Below, piece after piece: positions 43,255-53,278 of a stretch of 64,000 nt of DNA. The notes beneath the pieces were generated by a model, which saw nothing but the letters and a program-made list of their open reading frames with translations, was not told the DNA's origin and did not search any database. The stretch comes from Corticibacter populi (GTDB lineage: Bacteria; Pseudomonadota; Gammaproteobacteria; Burkholderiales; Burkholderiaceae_C): the NCBI RefSeq assembly GCF_004217315.1, contig NZ_SGWR01000001.1, positions 558,001 to 622,000 on the forward strand, in the 5' to 3' direction. Each line of letters begins with the position of its first letter. Position 1 is the stretch's first letter. The position numbers and the translations under genes were made by a program.

Positions 43255-44750
43255 CCCTGGCCCCCAACCGCAGTGCCGCGCTGCAAGTGCGGCCGGCGGC
43301 CAGTGCCAGGCCGGTTCTGTTCCTCGTTGGGATGGTGCTGCTGGCTACGTCCGGCATGATGCTGTTACCCATGCTCGTAGACCTGTACTACGGCAACCGG
43401 GACTGGTGCGCCTACGCTTTCTCGGCGACGCTGTCAGCAGCGATCGGCTCCACGCTTGTCCGCAACCGCCGCAAGTCGCTCAGGGCGGGCCTGACGCTTC
43501 GCCAGGCATTCATGCTGACACCGCTGAGCTGGTTCAGCGTCGCAGCCGTCAGTGCCACGCCTTTTTTCCTTGCCGACTACGGCAGCGTCAGCGGCAATCT
43601 TGCCAACGCCTTTTTTGAGTCGGTATCGGGTATCACCACGACTGGGGCCACTGTCATCTCCGGGCTGGAGGGGGCCCCACCCGGCATGCTGTTGTGGCGC
43701 GCGCTGCTGCAATGGATGGGCGGCATCGGCATCATCGCCACTGCAATTGCCATCCTGCCGGCGCTGGGTATTGGCGGCATGCAGCTCTTTCGCACCGAGT
43801 CCTCGGATCGCTCGGAAAAAGCGATGCCCAGAGTGCGGCAGATCACGCTGGTCATCTGCTCCGTCTATCTGGGCTTGACGGTATTTGCGGCCCTGGTCTA
43901 CTGGCTGGCCGGCATGAAGCCGTTCGATGCGGTGGCGCACGCACTGACATCCGTTGCCACTGGCGGTTATTCCACTTCCGATGGTTCTTTTGGCACATGG
44001 GAGGCGAACGGCATCCAGTGGTTTGCTACGGCATTCATGCTGGCTGGCAGCATTCCCTTTGTGCTGTACGTCCGGTTCGTCGCGGGCGACAGGCGGGCAT
44101 TCTGGGATCGTCAGGTCAGAAGCCTGCTGATGTTTCTCGCCCTCGTGATCCTGCTGCTTGGGAGCTGGCTGGCGCTCTCCGGCCAGTACGCGCTGGAGCC
44201 GGCATTCCGACACGCGGCTTTCAACGTTGTATCGGTGGTGTCGACCACCGGCTACGCGACGGTCGACTACACGCTGTGGGGCAATGCGGCAGTGGCCGTG
44301 TTCTTCGGCCTGACCTTCATCGGCGGCTGCACAGGCTCCACCTCCGGGGGCATCAAGATTTTTCGCTTTGAGGTCATGGCGGTGATGCTGAAAGCGCACT
44401 TCCTGCGGTTGATCTACCCCAATGGGGTGTTTCCGCGCACCTACGGCAATCGCCGGCTGGACGACGATGTTGTCGGCTCGGTCGTGGCATTTCTCACAGT
44501 GTTCTTTTTGTGCTATTTCGTGCTCACCGTGCTGCTGATGGCCCTGGGGCTGGACTTTCTCACAAGCGCCTCTGGAGCGGCCACCGCACTGGCCAACGTC
44601 GGCCCTGGTCTGGGCGAGATCATCGGGCCGGCAGGCAATTTCTCTTCGCTGCCTGATGGCGCAAAATGGCTGCTGTCCATCGGCATGATGCTGGGTCGGC
44701 TGGAACTGTTCACCGTGCTTATTCTGTTCGTGCCACGGTTCTGGCGCTGA
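43251..44750 (+). CDS. trkH: Trk potassium uptake channel TrkH
   Basis: Channel subunit of 499 residues. Selectivity-filter segments are visible: VSGITTTGATVIS, TSVATGGYSTSDG, VSTTGYATVDY and a final NVGPGLGEIIGP, one per MPM repeat, plus GGCTGSTSGGIK. It imports K+ together with TrkA. The start is a GTG at 43251 overlapping the trkA stop. It converges on kdpE, 17 bases away. Confidence 0.93.
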   Translation: MTLAPNRSAALQVRPAASARPVLFLVGMVLLATSGMMLLPMLVDLYYGNRDWCAYAFSATLSAAIGSTLVRNRRKSLRAGLTLRQAFMLTPLSWFSVAAVSATPFFLADYGSVSGNLANAFFESVSGITTTGATVISGLEGAPPGMLLWRALLQWMGGIGIIATAIAILPALGIGGMQLFRTESSDRSEKAMPRVRQITLVICSVYLGLTVFAALVYWLAGMKPFDAVAHALTSVATGGYSTSDGSFGTWEANGIQWFATAFMLAGSIPFVLYVRFVAGDRRAFWDRQVRSLLMFLALVILLLGSWLALSGQYALEPAFRHAAFNVVSVVSTTGYATVDYTLWGNAAVAVFFGLTFIGGCTGSTSGGIKIFRFEVMAVMLKAHFLRLIYPNGVFPRTYGNRRLDDDVVGSVVAFLTVFFLCYFVLTVLLMALGLDFLTSASGAATALANVGPGLGEIIGPAGNFSSLPDGAKWLLSIGMMLGRLELFTVLILFVPRFWR

Positions 44751-44766
44751 TAGCACCACTCATTGT

Positions 44767-45489
44767 TTAACGGTCCTTAGTAAGGAATCTCAGCCCTACG
44801 CCCGGTTCGGTCATGATGTAACGAGGCGCTGACGCATCATCCCCTAGCTTGCTTCGCAGCTTGCCCACCAGGACGCGCAAGTAATGCGCATCCTGCGCAT
44901 GTGTTGGCCCCCACATCTCCTTGAGCAACTGCGTCTGCGTGACTAACCTTCCTGGTTGCTGGACCAGCAGCGACAGTAATGAAAACTCCTTGCGCGTCAG
45001 CGCAACGGGTTGTCCCTGCATGCTGACTTCGCGCAGCGCCAGATCGATTCTGAGCACGCCGTCGTCGTAGGCCGGGTGATCCTCGGCGGTCGTTGGCACA
45101 GTGCGCAGAAACGCGCGGATGCGTGCCATCAGCTCCTCGATGCTGAAGGGTTTGGTCACGTAATCGTTGGCACCGGCGTCGAGCAAGGCCACCTTTTCGT
45201 TTTCAGCTGCACGGACCGTCAACACAATCACAGGCGCCCGCGACCACTGACGCAATTCCTTGAGCACGTCCTGGCCATCCTGATCTGGCAAACCAAGATC
45301 AAGCACGACCAGATCTGCCCCCTTGCTGGCCAGCAGCGTCAGCCCCTCTAGACCGGTTTCTGCCAGCATGGTGGCATAACCTTGAGAGCGCAGGCTGATG
45401 TCAATGAATTTGCGGATCTGCGGTTCGTCATCAACGATGAGAATACGGGCCGAACGCGCTGCGGTATGCGTTTCACTGGGAGGTCCCAT
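44767..45489 (-). CDS. kdpE: KdpE response regulator
   Basis: OmpR/PhoB-type regulator of 240 residues. The receiver domain has DD near residue 21, the phosphorylated Asp in LVVLDLGLPDQDG and Lys in DYVTKPFS. The C-terminal winged helix holds LTRKEFSLLSLLVQQPGRLVTQ. It activates kdp genes under potassium limitation on receipt of phosphate from KdpD. The start overlaps kdpD by 17 bases. No inactivating change is seen. Confidence 0.94.
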   Translation of the reverse strand: MGPPSETHTAARSARILIVDDEPQIRKFIDISLRSQGYATMLAETGLEGLTLLASKGADLVVLDLGLPDQDGQDVLKELRQWSRAPVIVLTVRAAENEKVALLDAGANDYVTKPFSIEELMARIRAFLRTVPTTAEDHPAYDDGVLRIDLALREVSMQGQPVALTRKEFSLLSLLVQQPGRLVTQTQLLKEMWGPTHAQDAHYLRVLVGKLRSKLGDDASAPRYIMTEPGVGLRFLTKDR

Positions 45490-48259
45490 GTTCTTTCGTC
45501 TCCGGAGTGATGTAGCTGCCCCAAGGCAAGGTCAGGCGAATGGTGGTGCCGCGCTCTTGCGGGCCCGGTAGCGCCTCGACGTTACCCATGTGTGCACCAA
45601 CGATACCTTGGACGATCGTCAGTCCGAGGCCTGTTCCCTGCCTGCCCCGATCACCGCGCTCAACACTGTAGAACATGTCGAAAATGCGTCGACGCTCCTG
45701 TTCAGGGATGCCTGGCCCACGATCCGAAACATCGATCTGCAACAGGCCGTCTTCAGTACGACGTACCCGAACCTGCACAGCCTCTCCCGAAGGCGAGAAC
45801 TTGGCGGCATTCTCCATGACGTTGAAAAGCGCTTGCTCCAGCAGTGCGGCATGTACGTGGATGGGGGGCAGGTCAGCAGGGATGTCATGCTCGATCCGCA
45901 CACCTGGCTCGTAGCGCTGCAGGCGTCGGGCGGCTGAGCCCACCAGCTCGTCGATACCTATCCAATCACGCGCCAGCGTCAAGCCTTGCTGTCCCAACCA
46001 AGTCATGTCCAGCAGGTTCTGGATGTAGCGGTCGAGCCTTTCACCTTCCATACGAATGGTCTCCAGCAGGCTTAGCTGATCCTGGGGACCCATGTCTTTG
46101 CCGTAACGCGCCAGACTGTCGGCAGCGCCAATCATGGACGACAGCGGCGAACGCAGATCGTGCGAAACCGAAGACAGAAGCGCTGATCGCAGTCGCTCTG
46201 TTTCGCCCATCACGCGGGCCACTTCCAATTCCGACACCAAGCGTGTGCGCAAAGCGGCCTGACCAATGTCTTCCACCATGCTTTCGGCCAGGCGCCGCTG
46301 CTCGAACGGCAAACGAGCCATACCAGCGGGAAACCGCAGGCCAACCACGCCCAGCGTGTCCTCATCCGAGCGTACTGGCAAAAACCACCAGGCTGAACTG
46401 GTCAGGGTATCGGTGTAGCGGCCACTGGCTTGACCGTTCTGTTGCGTCCAGTCTGCCGCCAGCATATCCTTGTCGCTCAGTTGGATGGCTCCTGCCCCTG
46501 GGCCCAATTGATCTTTGATGCGTATCCATGCTTCAGCATGGAGTGCGGATTTCATTCCGGCAGTGCCGGCAGCGACGACTTGTCCGAGATCGGCTGCCTT
46601 GGCCAGCCGCCGTCCCAAGCTCTGCATAGCCGCCGCATGGGTGTTGGCCGCTCGCAGTGCCAGAACTTGCATGCGCAACTGTGAAGCCAGACGGCCAGTA
46701 ATCAATGCTGCCGCCAAGAATAGCACCACGGTCGCCACACCGCGATGGGCACTGATGAGAAACGTGTAGTGTGGCTCAATGAAGAAGAAGTTGTAGGCGA
46801 AAAAGCACAAAGTCGCGGTGATCACGGCAGATGCCATGCGTGTTCGCGCGGCCACCAGCATGACAGCAACCAGAAAGACCAGCGACGGATCCCGCAGTCC
46901 CAGCGAGTATTCGGCCAGGGTTGCCGTGCACACAGCGCCCACGCTGGTCAGTAGTGCCAACAATACTTCTTTGCGCGTAAGTCCCTCAACGTTGAAACCC
47001 GGCCGCTGCCATGCACGTTTTCGCATCTGCGGTGTACTGATGATCGTCAGGTCATAGCGTGCGCCGCGCTTGAGCAGTTGCTGCGTTAAGGTCCGATTGA
47101 AGAAGCTGGCAATAGGTCGCTCGCGCGTGCGCCCAATAACAATCGACCGCGTGCCATACACGGCGGCGGTATCGAGCAGAGCCTGGGTGACATCGCTGTT
47201 ATGCACCACTTGCGTCTCGCCTCCCAGGTTGCGTGCCAGCGCGAACGCTTTGTCAATCTCCAATAGGCGCTGCTGTTCGTTGCGCGTCGCGCTACCAGTT
47301 GCCGTTACGGCACGTTCCGCATCAGGTGTCGGCTGGGTGGCACCGGCGGAGCGTCCGGTTTCTACCGTCACCACCGACCAGGGCGCGCCACGACGCTCAG
47401 CGATTCGCGCGCCGGCACGCACGAGGTACTCGGAGTAGCCACGGCCGTCGATAGCGATCAGCACATGGCGCTGGATGGCAACGCCATCAAGGCCGCGGGC
47501 GGTACGTTTTTCGCGCAGATCGGTATCCACGTGCTCGGCCACAGTCTGCATCGCCAGCTCGCGCAAAGCGGTGAGGTTCGATGGCGAAAAGAACGCCTGC
47601 AAGGCCTGAGCAGCCTGCCCAGGCGGGTACACTTTGCCTTGGTTGAGCCGCTCGATCAGCTCGCGAGCAGGCAGGTCCACCAGGCGGATGTCGCGCAACC
47701 GCTGGAAAACGGCGTCGGGCACCGTCTCGCTGACCCGCACACCGGTGATCTGATGCACCACGTCGTTGACGCTTTCCAAGTGTTGAATATTGACAGTGGT
47801 GTAGACATCGATGCCAGCATCAAGCAATTCTTCCACGTCCTGCCAACGCCGCTCATGGCGGCTGCCAGGCGCATTGCGGTGAGCGAGTTCATCGACCAGC
47901 GCAATCGCAGGCTTACGCGCCAACAAGGCATCTAGGTCCATTTCCTCCAGTAACCGCCCCTGGTACGCCACCTCCTTGCGCGGCAATAGTGGCACGCCGC
48001 GCGTCATTGCCTGCGTCTCGCGACGGCCATGCGTTTCGACGATGCCAATCAGCACGTCCACGCCCTGTCGCCGCAGTTCACGCGCACGCGTGAGCATGGC
48101 GTAGGTCTTGCCCACGCCTGGCGCGGCACCAAGAAAAACTGTCAGGCGGCCACTGGCCTGGCGCTTGACCTCATTCAACAATGCATCGGCTTGTTCAGTC
48201 TGTTCGATTCCCACCGCGTTTCTCTCCCCGCTCTGCACGGATTCATCTGTGCAGAGCAT
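45473..48259 (-). CDS. kdpD: KdpD sensor histidine kinase
   Basis: Sensor of 928 residues. The N-terminal KdpD domain has a P-loop (GAAPGVGKTYAML) and a universal-stress-like domain. Four central membrane helices lie around residue 410-520, followed by a GAF-like region. The H box is SSVSHDLRSPLSS near residue 695, then N and G boxes (VMENAAKFSPSG, ISDRGPGIPEQE, GTGLGLTIVQG). It senses K+ and ionic strength and phosphorylates KdpE. Overlaps kdpC by 17 bases. Confidence 0.94.
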   Translation of the reverse strand: MLCTDESVQSGERNAVGIEQTEQADALLNEVKRQASGRLTVFLGAAPGVGKTYAMLTRARELRRQGVDVLIGIVETHGRRETQAMTRGVPLLPRKEVAYQGRLLEEMDLDALLARKPAIALVDELAHRNAPGSRHERRWQDVEELLDAGIDVYTTVNIQHLESVNDVVHQITGVRVSETVPDAVFQRLRDIRLVDLPARELIERLNQGKVYPPGQAAQALQAFFSPSNLTALRELAMQTVAEHVDTDLREKRTARGLDGVAIQRHVLIAIDGRGYSEYLVRAGARIAERRGAPWSVVTVETGRSAGATQPTPDAERAVTATGSATRNEQQRLLEIDKAFALARNLGGETQVVHNSDVTQALLDTAAVYGTRSIVIGRTRERPIASFFNRTLTQQLLKRGARYDLTIISTPQMRKRAWQRPGFNVEGLTRKEVLLALLTSVGAVCTATLAEYSLGLRDPSLVFLVAVMLVAARTRMASAVITATLCFFAYNFFFIEPHYTFLISAHRGVATVVLFLAAALITGRLASQLRMQVLALRAANTHAAAMQSLGRRLAKAADLGQVVAAGTAGMKSALHAEAWIRIKDQLGPGAGAIQLSDKDMLAADWTQQNGQASGRYTDTLTSSAWWFLPVRSDEDTLGVVGLRFPAGMARLPFEQRRLAESMVEDIGQAALRTRLVSELEVARVMGETERLRSALLSSVSHDLRSPLSSMIGAADSLARYGKDMGPQDQLSLLETIRMEGERLDRYIQNLLDMTWLGQQGLTLARDWIGIDELVGSAARRLQRYEPGVRIEHDIPADLPPIHVHAALLEQALFNVMENAAKFSPSGEAVQVRVRRTEDGLLQIDVSDRGPGIPEQERRRIFDMFYSVERGDRGRQGTGLGLTIVQGIVGAHMGNVEALPGPQERGTTIRLTLPWGSYITPETKEHGTSQ

Positions 48260-48866
48260 CCAGCGCCAAGTTCAATTCAAGCACGTTCACGCGTGGCTGC
48301 CCCAGCAAGCCTAGTTGCCTGTGCTGCGTATGCTGGGCAGTCAACGCTTCGACCGCCTCAGGAGCAAGTCCACGCGCACGCGCCACGCGGTCGGTCTGAA
48401 TGGCTGCCGCCTGGGGGCTGATGTGCGGGTCAATGCCGCCGCCCGATTGCGTGACGAGATCGCCAGGTACTTCGGCAGGCTCAACGCCTTCCCGCTGCGC
48501 CACGACCGCACGCGCTGTTTCCACGCGCTGGCGCATTTCGGGGTTGGTGCGCGCCTCATTGCTGCCGGATACCGCCATTGCATCGTAATCGACGGCGGAG
48601 GGGCGCGGCTGAAAGTAACGCGCATCCGCGAACGGCTGGGCGACCAATGACGAGCCAATTGCAGTGCCATCACGCTCGATCAGGCTGCCATTCGCTGTAG
48701 CCGGGAACAGTGCCTGACCCAGGACGACGCCGGCCAGCGGGTACAGCAGACCAAGGCCGAGCAAGGCGAAGACCGCCAGAGCGATAGCGCCTCGCAGCAC
48801 CCCCCTGTCGAGCACAGGCTCAGGCGCGCTGGCAGGCGAGATGGTGTTGGTGTTTTGAATCGGCAT
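48243..48866 (-). CDS. kdpC: KdpC potassium-transporting ATPase subunit
   Basis: Subunit of 207 residues with one N-terminal membrane helix (AIALAVFALLGLGLLYPL). The conserved AQPFADARYFQPRPSA and GSNEARTNPEMRQRV regions and a SGGGIDPHISPQAA motif follow. It assists assembly and ATP binding of the KdpFABC complex. It lies 10 bases after kdpB and carries a short Pro/Thr-rich N-terminal extension. Confidence 0.94.
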   Translation of the reverse strand: MPIQNTNTISPASAPEPVLDRGVLRGAIALAVFALLGLGLLYPLAGVVLGQALFPATANGSLIERDGTAIGSSLVAQPFADARYFQPRPSAVDYDAMAVSGSNEARTNPEMRQRVETARAVVAQREGVEPAEVPGDLVTQSGGGIDPHISPQAAAIQTDRVARARGLAPEAVEALTAQHTQHRQLGLLGQPRVNVLELNLALDALHR

Positions 48867-48876
48867 GATCGAAACC

Positions 48877-50916
48877 TCAGAAAGAGAACAGAGCGGAAAT
48901 CACGACGTCGATGGCCTTGATCGCAAGGAATGGCAATACGACACCACCGACGCCATAGATCAGCATGTTGTTGCGCAACAGCTGCGTTGCACTAGATGGC
49001 TTGAAACGCACGCCGCGTAGTGCCAACGGAATCAACAGCGGGATGATGATGGCGTTGAAGATCAGCGCCGACAGCACCGCGCTGGCCGGGCTACTCAGGT
49101 TCATGATGTTAAGCGCCGCCATTTGCGGAATCGCCGCAGCAAACAGTGCCGGCAGGATGGCGAAATACTTGGAGACGTCATTGGCCAGCGAGAAGGTGGT
49201 CAGTGCGCCTCGCGTGATAAGCTGCTGCTTGCCAATTTCCACCACGGCCAGCAGCTTGGCCGGATCGCTGTCCAGGTCGACCATGTTGCCGGCCTCCTTG
49301 GCGGCCTGGGTGCCCGAGTTCATCGCCAGGCCCACATCGGCCTGGGCCAGTGCCGGCGCATCGTTGGTACCGTCGCCGACCATTGCCACTAGGCGGCCGC
49401 CGGCTTGCTCGGCGCGGATGCGCTCGAGTTTGTCCTCGGGACGCGCTTCGGCGACGTAGTCGTCGACACCGGCCTTGGCGGCGATGTTCGCTGCGGTGAG
49501 GGGGTTGTCGCCGGTAATCATCACGGTTTTGACACCCATGGCGCGCAGGCGGGCAAAGCGCTCCTTGATGCCGTGCTTGATGACATCAGACAGTTCGATC
49601 ACGCCCAGCACCTGCCGGCCATCACTGACTACCAGCGGCGTGGCGCCCTTTCGCGCCACCTCGGCCACGCGCGTCTCAAGCTCGCGCGGGACATGGCCGC
49701 CCAGGCCTTGCACGTGCCGCGCAATCGCATCAATAGCGCCCTTGCGGATGACGCGCTCGTTCGGCAGATCCACTCCCGACATGCGCGACTGCGCGGAGAA
49801 TGGCACGAATTGCGCACCTGTGGGCTCGTCAATCTGCTCGTTCTTGCCGCGCGCGAGTTGGACGATGGACTTGCCTTCTGGTGTCGGGTCCGCCAGCGAT
49901 GCCAGCAACGCGGCCCGGCGCAGCTGAGTGCCATCCACGCCGGCGAGCGCGTGGAACGCCGTGGCCTGCCGGTCGCCGTAGGTGATGGTGCCGGTCTTGT
50001 CCAGCAGCAGCACGTCAACGTCGCCGGCCACTTCTACCGCCTTGCCGGACTTTGCCAGCACATTGGCCTGCAACGCGCGGTTCATGCCTGCGATGCCGAT
50101 GGCCGGCAGCAGCCCGCCGATGGTGGTCGGGATCAGGCACACCAGCAGCGCGATCAACAGCACCACGTTGACCTCTACGCCAACGAATCCACCGATAAAT
50201 GGCAGGGTCACAACGACGATCAGGAAGGTCAGCGTCATTGTGCCGAGCAGCAGCCCCAAGGCTATCTCGTTGGGTGTCTTCTGCCTGTTGGAGCCTTCCA
50301 CCAGCGCGATCATGCGATCGAGGAAGCTGTTGCCCGGCTCGACCGTGACGCGCACGACGATGCGGTCGGACAGCACTTTGGTGCCGCCGATCACGCCGGA
50401 GCGGTCGGTGCCGGCCTCGCGCAGCACTGGCGCCGATTCACCGGTCACGGCGGCCTCGTTGATGGTGGCCAGGCCCTCGATGATCTCGCCATCGGCAGGC
50501 ACCAGTTGGCCTTCTTCGATCACGACCCGATCGCCAGGCCGCAGTTCGGCGGCAGGCACGGTCTTTTCCCCGCCCGCCTGGTCGAGCCGTCGTGCCAGCA
50601 GGTCCTGACGGGCGCGGCGCAGCGAGGCCGCCTGCCCACGCCCACGCGACTCGGCTACTGCTTCGGCGAAATTGCCAAATAGTACTGTGACCAGCAAGAT
50701 CAAGGTCACGGCCCAGCCAAAGCCGGGCTGGGCCCAGCCTGCCAGGGTGGCCGCCGCAGTCACAAAGGTACCCAGCCAGACCACGGCCATGACCGGGTTC
50801 TTGATGATGTGCTGCGGCGCCAGTTTGATGAAGGCGTTGATCAGTGCTGGTACGAAACCGCGCTCTTCCAGGCGCGAAGCACGCCTTGGTTTGTCTTGAG
50901 AAGTCATATGGCTCAT
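48877..50916 (-). CDS. kdpB: KdpB potassium-transporting P-type ATPase
   Basis: P-type ATPase of 679 residues. The phosphorylation motif is [12 protein letters not shown] (Asp near 314), the actuator TGES lies near 165 and the hinge [16 protein letters not shown] near 525. It drives ATP-dependent uptake of K+ through KdpA. The N-terminal 30 residues are basic. Located 10 bases after kdpA. Confidence 0.95.
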   Translation of the reverse strand: MSHMTSQDKPRRASRLEERGFVPALINAFIKLAPQHIIKNPVMAVVWLGTFVTAAATLAGWAQPGFGWAVTLILLVTVLFGNFAEAVAESRGRGQAASLRRARQDLLARRLDQAGGEKTVPAAELRPGDRVVIEEGQLVPADGEIIEGLATINEAAVTGESAPVLREAGTDRSGVIGGTKVLSDRIVVRVTVEPGNSFLDRMIALVEGSNRQKTPNEIALGLLLGTMTLTFLIVVVTLPFIGGFVGVEVNVVLLIALLVCLIPTTIGGLLPAIGIAGMNRALQANVLAKSGKAVEVAGDVDVLLLDKTGTITYGDRQATAFHALAGVDGTQLRRAALLASLADPTPEGKSIVQLARGKNEQIDEPTGAQFVPFSAQSRMSGVDLPNERVIRKGAIDAIARHVQGLGGHVPRELETRVAEVARKGATPLVVSDGRQVLGVIELSDVIKHGIKERFARLRAMGVKTVMITGDNPLTAANIAAKAGVDDYVAEARPEDKLERIRAEQAGGRLVAMVGDGTNDAPALAQADVGLAMNSGTQAAKEAGNMVDLDSDPAKLLAVVEIGKQQLITRGALTTFSLANDVSKYFAILPALFAAAIPQMAALNIMNLSSPASAVLSALIFNAIIIPLLIPLALRGVRFKPSSATQLLRNNMLIYGVGGVVLPFLAIKAIDVVISALFSF

Positions 50917-50926
50917 ATTGGTCTCC

Positions 50927-52636
50927 TCAGCGCGTAATCAGCGTCAGGTGATCGGCTACTGGGCCAAGCACCAATGCTGGCATGAATTGGAGCAGCGTTA
51001 GCGTGACGATGACGGCAATGAGCGTCAGCGCGAAGGTGGGGGTTTCAATTTGCAGGCTGCCCGTGCTCTCCGGGGCCTGGCGCTTGCGTGCAAGCGTGGC
51101 GGCGATTACCAAGGGAATGATGAGCGCTGGATAGCGGCCTGCGGCCAGCACGAAGCTGCACGTCACGTTCCACCACAGGGTGGCATCTCCCAGTCCCTCG
51201 AAGCCAGAACCGTTGTTGGCAAAAGCCGAGGTGTACTCATAAAACACCTGACTGATGGCGTGAAATCCAGGGTTCGAGTTCCCTGTCAGGCTCGGTACCG
51301 CCAATGTGATAGCCGTCAGACCCAGCACGACCATCGGCTGCAGCAGCACCAGAACTGCAAGCAGCTTCACCTCCGGCGCTTCGATCTTGCGGCCGAACAG
51401 TTCGGGCGTCCGTCCGGTCATCAGCCCCGCCAGGAACACGCCCAGCAGCAGATACGTCAGAAACTGTTGCAGTCCACTGCCGATGCCGCCCCAGATGGCA
51501 TTGATCAGCATGTCACTGATTGCGACCAGGCCGGTGAGCGGCGCCAACGAGTCATGCATGGCGTTGACCGAGCCGTTGGAAGTTTGTGTCGTCAATGCCG
51601 CCCACAGCGCCGAAGGCTCGGCGCCCAGGCGCACCTCCTTGCCCTCCATCAACGCGAGGTCCTGCGAGGTTGACGAATGTGCTTCCGACCATATGGCAAA
51701 ACCGGCGGAAGCTGCTGACATCGCCAGCATCGTGCCAAACACCAGCCCGGCAAACTTGCGTCGACCGGTCAGACCACCGATCATGAAGACCACGGCGACT
51801 GGCATCAGAATAAGCGCCAGAGTCTGCAATAGGTTGGACAGCGGCGTGGGGTTCTCCAGCGGCACCGAGCTGTTGGGGCCATACCAGCCGCCCCCGTTGG
51901 TGCCGAGCTGCTTGATCGCCACCATCGGCGCGACCGGGCCGAGCGGAATTTTCTGCTCTGTCATACCGGTCGTAGCATCAACAGGCGCAACCACAGGGCC
52001 GCCATTCAGCGTGGCTGGCACGCCCTGGCTGGTCAACAAGACAGACCACATCAGACACAGCGGCAGCATGAAGCGCAACGTCGGGCGGATCACGTCGGCC
52101 CAATAGTTGCCGACATCCACCGGCGCCTGCTCCTGGCCATCGGCCTTGCGAGCCTGCGCATTGCGTCCGCCGAACATACCCCGCAGTGTTGCGACCACCA
52201 AAGCCAGTCCCATCATCGGCGTGATGACTTGCAGCGTCACGATGCCCATCATGTGGGCGAGGTAGGAGAGCTGCGCCTGCCCGGAATAGTGCTGCTGGTT
52301 GGTGTTGGTCAGGAACGAGACCATGGTGTGCAGCGCCAAGTCCCAACTCATGTTGGGCGCTCCGTTCGGGTTGAGCGGCAGCCAGGCCTGGGTCATCAGG
52401 ATCAGCCAGACGACGACAGCCAGCACCAGGTTGCTCAGCACAAAGGCGCTGGCATAGCCGCGCCAGCTCATGCCCTGCCGGGGGTTCGTGCCGATCAGCG
52501 CATACAGCGGCCGCTCCAGCCAAAGAAACACGCCATCGCTGCGCATCGGTTCGCCGCGCATCACTGCGGCCAGGTAGCGGCCCAGTGGCCATCCCAGCCC
52601 GATCGCCAGGGAAAATACGAGAAGAAACTCAGTCAT
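50927..52636 (-). CDS. kdpA: KdpA potassium-binding subunit
   Basis: Channel-like subunit of 569 residues. Filter-type segments are seen, including [31 protein letters not shown] and [14 protein letters not shown]. It is the K+ entry subunit of the Kdp pump. AAGGAG precedes ATG 52636. A kdpF reading frame (normally about 30 residues, one helix) is not found upstream, as is the case in several proteobacteria. Confidence 0.94.
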   Translation of the reverse strand: MTEFLLVFSLAIGLGWPLGRYLAAVMRGEPMRSDGVFLWLERPLYALIGTNPRQGMSWRGYASAFVLSNLVLAVVVWLILMTQAWLPLNPNGAPNMSWDLALHTMVSFLTNTNQQHYSGQAQLSYLAHMMGIVTLQVITPMMGLALVVATLRGMFGGRNAQARKADGQEQAPVDVGNYWADVIRPTLRFMLPLCLMWSVLLTSQGVPATLNGGPVVAPVDATTGMTEQKIPLGPVAPMVAIKQLGTNGGGWYGPNSSVPLENPTPLSNLLQTLALILMPVAVVFMIGGLTGRRKFAGLVFGTMLAMSAASAGFAIWSEAHSSTSQDLALMEGKEVRLGAEPSALWAALTTQTSNGSVNAMHDSLAPLTGLVAISDMLINAIWGGIGSGLQQFLTYLLLGVFLAGLMTGRTPELFGRKIEAPEVKLLAVLVLLQPMVVLGLTAITLAVPSLTGNSNPGFHAISQVFYEYTSAFANNGSGFEGLGDATLWWNVTCSFVLAAGRYPALIIPLVIAATLARKRQAPESTGSLQIETPTFALTLIAVIVTLTLLQFMPALVLGPVADHLTLITR

Positions 52637-52991
52637 GGCCTGACTCCTTCAAGCCCCACAGAGAGGACTGAGTCTGTCCATGCCGCCTATCAAAAAAAAT
52701 ACTCTGCCGGTCAAAACTCAAACCGGGCTTGGAAGGACTGGTGTTGAGGATCTGAACGTGGCGTTCGAGTCCAAAGCCGAGGTATATAGAGCTGGCTCGT
52801 GCAAAAGGTTTTCCTTCGCCTGCGTCCCCGGTTTTACTAGGTGGTTGCGAGCTACTAGGCGATACATGTTCTGAATCCAATGCCAAGCTGGTTGAGTCAC
52901 GTGCCTCGATGCCGGTTGCAATCCCTTGCCGCAAATCTATTACCGGAGTTGCAACGGCCTGACGAGTCAGTTGAGTACTCTTGGTGGGCAT
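52629..52991 (-). CDS. Doubtful 120-residue frame leading into kdpA
   Basis: An ATG at 52991 with AAAGAGAAG upstream opens a 120-residue frame whose stop lies just inside kdpA (overlap of 8 bases). The product is Ser/Thr/Gln-rich and has no membrane helix, so it is not KdpF. It may be a leader translated to couple kdpA expression, or chance. Nothing recognised in it. Confidence 0.25.
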   Translation of the reverse strand: MPTKSTQLTRQAVATPVIDLRQGIATGIEARDSTSLALDSEHVSPSSSQPPSKTGDAGEGKPFARASSIYLGFGLERHVQILNTSPSKPGLSFDRQSIFFDRRHGQTQSSLWGLKESGHD

Positions 52992-53224
52992 GACTTCTCT
53001 TTAAAATGAATGGCAAAATAGCCATGCCAAAGTATTCAGTAGTACGCCATAAAATATCTATCCCACCAACCGCAGAAACCATAAATTCTGCGTAAATTTT
53101 CATTGAGTTCAGCATCGCTGCGATTCCATGAATTTGCTGCCACGAGAGCCTTCGCCAAACCTATATTCCATAACCAGCCAAGCGAACGGATTTCACATCC
53201 GTGCAACATGACTATCCATAGCAA
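52992..53224. other. Gap upstream of kdp, AT-richer
   Basis: About 230 AT-richer bases between the kdp genes and the ICE helicase terminator. It should contain the kdp promoter and possibly the limit between ion-transport cargo and the ICE backbone. No att-like sequence was recognised. Confidence 0.4.
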
Positions 53225-53264
53225 TGAAAAACCCTGCCCAGGCTCGCACCAGGACAGGGTTTTC
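53225..53264 (-). terminator. Terminator of the ICE gene block
   Basis: AACCCTG and CAGGGTT arms with inner CC-GG pairing, flanked by A and T runs. On the minus strand it ends the transcript 15 bases beyond the helicase stop codon. Confidence 0.75.
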
Positions 53265-53278
53265 GTTTCAAGGCCTCC

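Noticed and set aside
49405-50682. 425-residue plus-strand frame
   Set aside because: Shadow of kdpB, His/Gln/Arg-rich composition typical of antisense frames in GC-rich DNA.
52637-52730. kdpF gene
   Set aside because: No short single-helix frame with a start and ribosome binding site before kdpA.
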